A stretch of DNA of 41,061 nt from an uncultured Porphyromonadaceae bacterium (GTDB lineage Bacteria > Bacteroidota > Bacteroidia > Bacteroidales > Paludibacteraceae): NCBI GenBank assembly GCA_949285425.1, contig CASEAJ010000101.1, forward strand, positions 1 to 41,061. Direction: 5' to 3'. The notes under the pieces were generated by a model that was not told the DNA's origin, searched no databases, and saw only the letters and a program-made list of their open reading frames with translations. Below, piece by piece: positions 35,462 through 41,061 of the stretch. A program made the translations under genes and the position numbers. Numbering within the stretch: position 1 is the stretch's first letter; each line of letters opens with the position of its first letter.

Positions 35462-38400
35462 TTACATTTCGGGCAGTCGTAAGACAAACACACTTCCTAC
35501 TGTTTCTTCCGTACGGAAACTTATGCTACCTCCAAACTGTTCAACTATTTTTTTACTAATAGCCAGACCCAATCCCATACCCTGTGCCTTAGTGGTAAAA
35601 TTAGGCATAAATATCTTATCCTGAACCTCTCGGGATATACCTTTTCCGTTATCTTCAATCTCTATCACCACATCCTTCTCTTGCTGCCTCAGTGACACAT
35701 TTACTCGTCCAGCCCGGCCTTTCGGTATAGACTGAATGGCATTTTTTATCAAGTTATTACATACCTGAGCAAACTGCTCGGCATCGGCGAAAACATAAAC
35801 ACTCCGGTCCACTCCCGTATAGCAAACATCTACCTGTTCCTTGTTATTAGCAAAAAGGTGTACAGCTACTTTCAATGTTGCCACGGCATCCACTTGTGCA
35901 AACTTGGCCTCCGGCATACGGGCAAAATCGGAAAATGTCCCGGCTATCCTTGACAAATTATCTATTTGTTCCACCAACATTCCGGTGGTCTGTCGGAAAT
36001 ATTCATCAAATCCTTCATCATTCATATCCTTACGACGTTGGAGTTGCTGAACCGACAGTTTCATCGGTGTAAGCGGATTATTTATTTCATGAGCCACCTG
36101 GCGTGCCATTGACTTCCAAGCCGATTCACGTTCCGACTGCGCAAGCAAACGCACACTTTGTTCAAGTTCGTCTACCGTACGGTTATACTGTGCAACCAAC
36201 TGTCCTATTTCATCGTTGTAATGATAATCTATTTTCTCATTGCGCCTACCTATACGCATTTCTTTCAATTTGTGTTCAAGAATATTCAATGGAGCTGAAA
36301 GCCGTTTCCCGACAATTACAGTCAGTAAAATGGCCAATAAGATGACAAACAAATAAATGTGGACTATGACAGAAGAAAAATTCTCTATCTCAACCCGCAT
36401 ATTCTCCTCACTCAAAAATTGCGGAACGGCTATATACCCTATTTGCAAATAATCACCATTATAAAAATCGGTATATGCCACCAAGTAATCCAAATCACCT
36501 ATATGCTCATGCTGTTCAATGTCCGGATGGGTTGAGAAATAAGGCTGTGGAGCCATACGGTTGCTGATTAAATTACGATAAAAAATCAGCGGCTGCGAAC
36601 TTCCCAACAACAACCCATCATTGTCGAACACATGAATATCCGTCTGATAAATATAAGACAATTCCTGCAAATCAAAATTCAACGAAGTTGTATTGCTGGC
36701 ATCAAGGCCTTGATTCCAATAATACATATTCTGCAAAGCATTTTGTATGTAAGCACGTTTGTTTTCCAAATTCTTCACTTGTTCCGTATGGTAACGCTTC
36801 TTGATAAAATCGATGGAAAAATAGAACACTCCGGAAAAGCACAAAATGAGCAAAAAGATAAATGTATATTGAAAACGTGCGGCCAACCCCCATCTGAATT
36901 CATCTAAATTCAATGCATACCGCCCTATTCTGAGCAACAAATAAGCCAATAAAAAATAAATGAAGGACAAATAAACAAAAAACTGCAAATGAGCAAGCAT
37001 ATTATTTCTAACTTGCTTAGAAATAACAATATACATATCATCAGCAGCCGGTTTATAAATATAGTGCCACTGATTTCCATATACTGCCGTAACATAATCC
37101 TTGCCATCGGCCATTTCAGGCATCCAGTCCGTATCTGTCGGATAATCGGTTGTACCCGAAAAATAGATCAATCCATCATTGTCATATTTGGCCACCGATA
37201 CATTCAGTTGCTTGTATATATCGGCCGAAGCCGGGATGAGCAAATTCGGAAAACTGTAGCTCTTGTATTGACGACGAGGATAAAACTCCATAAAATAATA
37301 TACAGAGTCAAGCAAAGTTTCATCAACACGGAACATACCGATATACGTCATGGCATTTTGATTGAATGGAACACTGTAAAAGTGTGTATGAGCTATTTTT
37401 GAACCAACCTGTCGGATATAAGTTCTATACTCATCAAACAACTCGGAAGAACTTGCCGCTACAGCCAACTGCACATCGTATTTATTCCAGAAACCACGAA
37501 AATAATTCTCATCCAAATACTCTTTCAGCATATAAAGCGAATCGGATTGAAGTGCCAACCCTGCAATTCTCCGATCGGCAATCAAACGTTCATCCAACTC
37601 CTCCAGCAACAAATCAGCAACACGGTCATTTTCTACATTCCCGTTCACCGATACATTCTGCGCCAACACCCTGTATTTTCCCTTGTCTCTCTCAACACTC
37701 AACACTACAACATTCAACACCACAAAAGCAGCATATAAAACTGTCGGCAACAACAGACAGACGGCCTTACTCTTCTTATTCCAAAGATAACCGGCATAAA
37801 AACCTGCAGTAAGCAGACTGTAGGGCAGGACAATCAAAAACAAACTCATTTTGTTGAACAACAGCCCGAATATTGTACCCAGTAACATAGCAGAACCGTC
37901 AATTGCAAGAGCTGTCTTCTGCCTGTGTTGAAGAACGAACCGCCTATGTACCTTATAAAATGTCAGTGCCAACATGACACCCCACAACAAGAGCAGAAAA
38001 AGCGCCCAAAAACCTGCCCATGAAAAATCATGTATGTTCAGCACATCAAGTTTGATTGTTGAATGAAAAATAAGACTATACAATCCACCACAGAGCAACA
38101 GAAAACACACCGGATAAGAAAACAGCAAAATAACACCGACTATACTTTTCTGCTTCTCTATGTCAACATAAAAGAAGAACATACACACTACCGCCAAACA
38201 GAATCCTGTCAAAACGGAAAGATGGCAAATGGTAGCCAAAAAATCACCGGCAGAATAAACAAACGGACTGAACAGCTGATTGGAAAATAAGGTTGTCGGG
38301 ATTCCAAAATAAAGCAAGGCTCCGACAAGCAATCCGCCTCCGACAAGCAAGCACAAAAAACATGGCAACGAGACACTCTTTTTCCCCAACCAAAGCGGAA

Positions 38401-39067
38401 TCCGCGCATACAACACAAAGGCTATTATCAAAAACAAGGCATATGCCACACTGCTCAATACTGCCCAATATTCTGCATAAACCGGCGAATTCGGTTTTTC
38501 CAATGAAAACAAATAATGTCCTGCCAAACAGAACACTGCATATTCATCCTGTTTACAACCTTCCACCACAGCAATGCGCTCATCCATGTCAAATCCTCGG
38601 GCAAAGCGGTTTACCAACTTGTTGTTCTCATAAGAATAATTGTATTTTATTGTCAGCAAAGCGACCAAGGTCTTTCCGTCATATTCACGGGACAACACAA
38701 CACAACAGGCATTCGGCAACCGGACATAATGCCAATCTTTAAAATCATACACATTGACTGCACTTATATCCAAACTATTGTCCGACCAGAACACCAGTTT
38801 ATCATTCTCTATAACATAATACGAAATGTCATCATCCGGAAAAGGATAAGCTATCAACGAATCGGGAGTAGCCTTCTGCAACATCTCACGCAATGCAAGT
38901 ATTGTACTGAAAGCCTTTTTTTCCTTACGCTCCAACTGTTTCTGAAACTTTTTGACATTGACTGCCCTCTCCGGAGACGTTCTATATAAACCTCCGAACA
39001 GCATGCCCAGCATTGCAAACACGCAAAGCGACCATAACCATGAATATCTCGTACTATTGTTGTTCAA
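35462..39067 (-). CDS. Large multi-pass NtrY-like sensor histidine kinase
   Basis: The 1201-residue protein has a first membrane helix near residues 10-28, a periplasmic stretch to about 205, a block of some eight or more helices (about 208-470), a second extracytoplasmic region, two helices (about 695-770), another sensory loop, and a last helix before a HAMP domain (SAPLNILEHKLKEMRIGRR). The kinase core has ARQVAHEINNPLTPMKLSVQQL (phospho-His993), VCNNLIKNAIQSIP, IEIEDNGKGI and GMGLGLAISKKIVEQFGG. The start is TTG at 39067, because a stop codon lies directly upstream and the first ATG falls inside the first helix. No response regulator gene adjoins it. It follows rlmH by 38 bp on the same strand. 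Confidence 0.88.
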   Translation of the reverse strand: MNNNSTRYSWLWSLCVFAMLGMLFGGLYRTSPERAVNVKKFQKQLERKEKKAFSTILALREMLQKATPDSLIAYPFPDDDISYYVIENDKLVFWSDNSLDISAVNVYDFKDWHYVRLPNACCVVLSREYDGKTLVALLTIKYNYSYENNKLVNRFARGFDMDERIAVVEGCKQDEYAVFCLAGHYLFSLEKPNSPVYAEYWAVLSSVAYALFLIIAFVLYARIPLWLGKKSVSLPCFLCLLVGGGLLVGALLYFGIPTTLFSNQLFSPFVYSAGDFLATICHLSVLTGFCLAVVCMFFFYVDIEKQKSIVGVILLFSYPVCFLLLCGGLYSLIFHSTIKLDVLNIHDFSWAGFWALFLLLLWGVMLALTFYKVHRRFVLQHRQKTALAIDGSAMLLGTIFGLLFNKMSLFLIVLPYSLLTAGFYAGYLWNKKSKAVCLLLPTVLYAAFVVLNVVVLSVERDKGKYRVLAQNVSVNGNVENDRVADLLLEELDERLIADRRIAGLALQSDSLYMLKEYLDENYFRGFWNKYDVQLAVAASSSELFDEYRTYIRQVGSKIAHTHFYSVPFNQNAMTYIGMFRVDETLLDSVYYFMEFYPRRQYKSYSFPNLLIPASADIYKQLNVSVAKYDNDGLIYFSGTTDYPTDTDWMPEMADGKDYVTAVYGNQWHYIYKPAADDMYIVISKQVRNNMLAHLQFFVYLSFIYFLLAYLLLRIGRYALNLDEFRWGLAARFQYTFIFLLILCFSGVFYFSIDFIKKRYHTEQVKNLENKRAYIQNALQNMYYWNQGLDASNTTSLNFDLQELSYIYQTDIHVFDNDGLLLGSSQPLIFYRNLISNRMAPQPYFSTHPDIEQHEHIGDLDYLVAYTDFYNGDYLQIGYIAVPQFLSEENMRVEIENFSSVIVHIYLFVILLAILLTVIVGKRLSAPLNILEHKLKEMRIGRRNEKIDYHYNDEIGQLVAQYNRTVDELEQSVRLLAQSERESAWKSMARQVAHEINNPLTPMKLSVQQLQRRKDMNDEGFDEYFRQTTGMLVEQIDNLSRIAGTFSDFARMPEAKFAQVDAVATLKVAVHLFANNKEQVDVCYTGVDRSVYVFADAEQFAQVCNNLIKNAIQSIPKGRAGRVNVSLRQQEKDVVIEIEDNGKGISREVQDKIFMPNFTTKAQGMGLGLAISKKIVEQFGGSISFRTEETVGSVFVLRLPEM

Positions 39068-39105
39068 CTATAAAGCTTTAAAAAGTCCGACAATTATATT
39101 TATCA

Positions 39106-39579
39106 CTATTCGTGATGATACGGTTCTCCCTTTATAATGGTCATTCCCCGGTAAAGTTGTTCCAGAAATATAACACGTACCATTTGGTGCGAAAAGGTCA
39201 TTTTGGAAAGAGAAAGCAATCCGTTTGCACGTTTATATACTCTTTCTGAAAATCCATAAGGCCCTCCTACTACAAAAAACATGCGTTTGGTAGATGACAA
39301 CAATTTCTGTTCCAGAAAACCGGCAAACTCAACCGATGTATACTCTCTTCCTTTTTCATCCAACAGTATCACTTCATCTCCATTGTCTATTTGTTTCAAA
39401 ATAAGATCAGCCTCTTTCTCCTGCTGTTCAAGCACAGATAAATTTTTGGCATTTTTCAATTCAGGTACAACTAACATAGAAACTCCCAAGTAATGCTTCA
39501 AGCGTTCCATGTATTCCTCGGACAACTTTACAAGCTGTTTATCAACCGTTTTTCCAACAACCAAAAAAATTATTTTCAT
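39106..39579 (-). CDS. rlmH: 23S rRNA pseudouridine-1915 N3-methyltransferase
   Basis: The 157-residue protein is the normal length for this SPOUT-fold enzyme, which methylates pseudouridine 1915 in helix 69 of 23S rRNA using S-adenosylmethionine. Motifs: MKIIFLVVGKTVDKQLVKL, VILLDEKGREYTSVEFA, FFVVGGPYGFSERVYKRA (AdoMet knot) and LSKMTFSHQMVRVIFLEQLYRG ending PYHHE. It is upstream of the large kinase on the same strand and diverges from the DUF4783-nadC pair. Confidence 0.97.
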   Translation of the reverse strand: MKIIFLVVGKTVDKQLVKLSEEYMERLKHYLGVSMLVVPELKNAKNLSVLEQQEKEADLILKQIDNGDEVILLDEKGREYTSVEFAGFLEQKLLSSTKRMFFVVGGPYGFSERVYKRANGLLSLSKMTFSHQMVRVIFLEQLYRGMTIIKGEPYHHE

Positions 39580-39620
39580 ACCATCTAATTTTACTCCGTG
39601 CTAAAATGTGTACAATTATT

Positions 39621-39650
39621 TTGCTTCCCCAATGTTTTACATTATTTTTG
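39621..39650 (+). promoter_or_regulatory. Bacteroidetes-type promoter of DUF4783-nadC
   Basis: TTG (39621-39623), 19 nt, then TATTTTTG (39643-39650) matches the consensus. The expected leader is about 120 nt and contains a hairpin at 39742-39761. Confidence 0.7.
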
Positions 39651-39741
39651 CGCTGGTAGAATGAACGTTACGCTTTGCAAATATGGCGTTTTTTGGTGAC
39701 ATAAAGAAAAAGCACAATTAAAAAACATCTTGTACATACAC

Positions 39742-39761
39742 TTAAGGTGGGTTCCACTTAA
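39742..39761 (+). other. Leader hairpin just upstream of the DUF4783 start
   Basis: TTAAGGTGG pairs with CCACTTAA (one bulged G) around a 3-nt loop, ending 15 nt before the ATG and followed by A residues. Its AGGTGGGTTC is identical to the core of the terminal repeats at 12166 and 12547. Confidence 0.4.
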
Positions 39762-39776
39762 AAAAACACGATTCGT

Positions 39777-40181
39777 ATGAGAAAGACTTATCTGCTCATA
39801 ATGCTGTTCTTGCTGACCGGTTTTTGCACAATCGGTTGTATGGCACAATCGGCCGAAATACCACGTGACATTACCAACGCATTGAGCAATGGCGATGCAG
39901 CTGAGTTAGCCGCCTATTTCAATGACAATGTAGAACTGGTCATTGACAACAGAAACGACATTTTCAGCAAACAACAATCATACGGCATTGTATCCGACTT
40001 TTTCAAAAAAAACAAAGCCCGTTCTTTCCACATCTTGCATAAAGGAGAAAAAGAATCATCGTGCTTTGTCATTGGAACACTAAAAACAGACAACACTACA
40101 TTCCGAGTATATGTGCTCACACGAAAAAACAACAATAAACATCTCATTCAACAACTCAGAATTGAACCATCAAATGAATAA
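39777..40181 (+). CDS. Exported DUF4783 family protein
   Basis: The 134-residue protein has an N-terminal signal (MRKTYLLIMLFLLTGF to about CMAQ). The remainder is one small alpha+beta domain of the NTF2-like kind: ALSNGDAAELAAYFNDNVELVI, then SKQQSYGIVSDFFKKN, FHILHKGEKESSCFVIGTL and TFRVYVLTRKNN. The DUF4783 family is widespread in Bacteroidota and has no established function that I know. Its last 8 bp overlap the start of nadC, so the two are co-translated. The rlmH, DUF4783, nadC neighbourhood is seen in other Bacteroidales. Confidence 0.85.
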   Translation: MRKTYLLIMLFLLTGFCTIGCMAQSAEIPRDITNALSNGDAAELAAYFNDNVELVIDNRNDIFSKQQSYGIVSDFFKKNKARSFHILHKGEKESSCFVIGTLKTDNTTFRVYVLTRKNNNKHLIQQLRIEPSNE

Positions 40182-41016
40182 AGACGATTACAAACAATTT
40201 ATTCCGCTGTGGTTTGCCGAAGACATTGGCGACGGCGACCACACTACACTATCGAGCATTCCTGCCGATGCTGTCGGTAAATCACAATTGATTATTAAAG
40301 AAAACGGCGTACTGGCCGGTGTGGAAGTAGCACGTGAAATATTCCGTGCTTTTGACCCAACTCTGCAAATGACGGTTTTCATACACGATGGAGCAGAAGT
40401 GAAAAAAGGAGACATTGCTTTTGTTGTAGAAGGGAAAGTACAATCGCTCCTGCAAACCGAACGATTGATGCTGAACATCATGCAACGCATGAGCGGCATT
40501 GCTACCCGCACCCGTCAATATGTAAAACTGCTGGAGGGTACCAAAACGCGCGTACTTGACACACGCAAAACAACTCCCGGACTTCGCTTGCTCGAAAAAG
40601 AGGCCGTACGGATTGGAGGCGGAGTTAATCATCGCATCGGACTGTTCGACATGATTTTGCTGAAAGACAACCATGTTGACTTTGCCGGAGGAATTGAAAA
40701 GGCCATTCACGGAGCCCAACAATACCTGAAAGAAAAAGGAAAAGATTTGAAAATAGAAATAGAAGTACGCAACTTCGATGAACTGCAACAAGTGCTGAAC
40801 ACAGGGGGGGTAGACCGTATCATGCTCGACAACTTCACTCCCGAAGACACACGGAAAGCAGTTGAAATAATCAACGGCCGATATGAGACAGAATCTTCCG
40901 GTGGCATCACATTCGACACAATGCTCGACTATGCACGCTGTGGTGTCGACTTTATTTCGGTCGGAGCACTCACACACTCCGTAAAAAGTCTTGACATGAG
41001 TTTCAAGGCTGTATAA
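40174..41016 (+). CDS. nadC: Nicotinate-nucleotide pyrophosphorylase (quinolinate phosphoribosyltransferase)
   Basis: The 280-residue protein is the usual length. It makes nicotinate mononucleotide from quinolinate and PRPP in NAD synthesis. Motifs: EDIGDGDHTTLSSIP, LLQTERLMLNIMQRMSGIATRT, VLDTRKTTPGLRLLEKEAV, GGGVNHRIGLFDMILLKDNH, IEIEVRNFDEL and IMLDNFTPEDTRKAV. ATG at 40174 gives MNKDDYKQFIPLWFAEDIG; the longer in-frame start at 40111 lies wholly inside DUF4783 and is rejected. It overlaps DUF4783 by 8 bp. NadA and NadB are not in the window. Confidence 0.97.
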   Translation: MNKDDYKQFIPLWFAEDIGDGDHTTLSSIPADAVGKSQLIIKENGVLAGVEVAREIFRAFDPTLQMTVFIHDGAEVKKGDIAFVVEGKVQSLLQTERLMLNIMQRMSGIATRTRQYVKLLEGTKTRVLDTRKTTPGLRLLEKEAVRIGGGVNHRIGLFDMILLKDNHVDFAGGIEKAIHGAQQYLKEKGKDLKIEIEVRNFDELQQVLNTGGVDRIMLDNFTPEDTRKAVEIINGRYETESSGGITFDTMLDYARCGVDFISVGALTHSVKSLDMSFKAV

Positions 41017-41041
41017 CCAACAGGTACATATAAGAAAGAGC

Positions 41042-41061
41042 CCGATGAAAAAAATCATCGG
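41042..41061 (+). terminator. Terminator hairpin of nadC, cut by the window end
   Basis: CCGATGA pairs with TCATCGG around AAAAAA, 25 bp after the nadC stop. The next C (41041) could pair with a base beyond the window, and any T tract is out of view. Confidence 0.6.

Noticed and set aside
40111..40173. Longer start for nadC
   Set aside because: The extra 21 residues lie fully within the DUF4783 coding region and do not resemble NadC; ATG at 40174 gives the normal family start.

Overview
The window reads as a chromosomal segment of a Bacteroidota bacterium, most likely order Bacteroidales. Evidence: a hybrid two-component system of the kind used for glycan sensing, proteins with type IX secretion (T9SS) C-terminal sorting tails, lipoproteins and signal peptides ending in A-Q, almost no Shine-Dalgarno sequences, and several promoters of the Bacteroidetes type (TTG, 18-20 nt, TAnnTTTG). 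I cannot name the genus.

Region 1 (1-18971) is a carbohydrate-use island. It opens with the tail of a periplasmic sugar-binding-type protein. Six plus-strand genes with short gaps follow: a trehalase-fold lipoprotein, a T9SS-secreted beta-sandwich protein, a GH3 beta-glycosidase, an ADP-ribosylglycohydrolase-like lipoprotein, a large GH2 beta-galactosidase-type enzyme with an inserted LamG-like domain, and a GH140 (apiosidase-like) enzyme. A 729-bp gap then holds a 382-bp element with perfect terminal inverted repeats. After it come a full HTCS sensor/regulator and a second T9SS-tailed protein built from the same modules as the first. No SusC/SusD pair lies inside the window. The likely logic is that the HTCS senses a plant-type oligosaccharide and switches on the enzymes, while the two T9SS proteins are displayed or released to bind it.

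Region 2 (19009-25474) is on the minus strand: an aldehyde dehydrogenase, pyruvate phosphate dikinase and groES-groEL, each ending in a clear hairpin. Region 3 (25616-29022) has two minus-strand glycosyltransferases diverging from a plus-strand UDP-GlcNAc 2-epimerase, suggesting surface polysaccharide synthesis.

Region 4 (29023-41061) is housekeeping: an array of five 22-bp dyad units, mfd, the gcvH-purE pair and pgk. A 29-bp perfect hairpin separates pgk from a convergent minus-strand pair, rlmH and a very large NtrY-like histidine kinase. The window ends with a DUF4783 gene overlapping nadC.

The main unexplained structures are the terminal-inverted-repeat element at 12166-12547, the two unrelated arrays that share a 22-bp period, and the paired T9SS cargo proteins around the glycan locus. 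All family calls come from motif recognition by eye; no database search was run.
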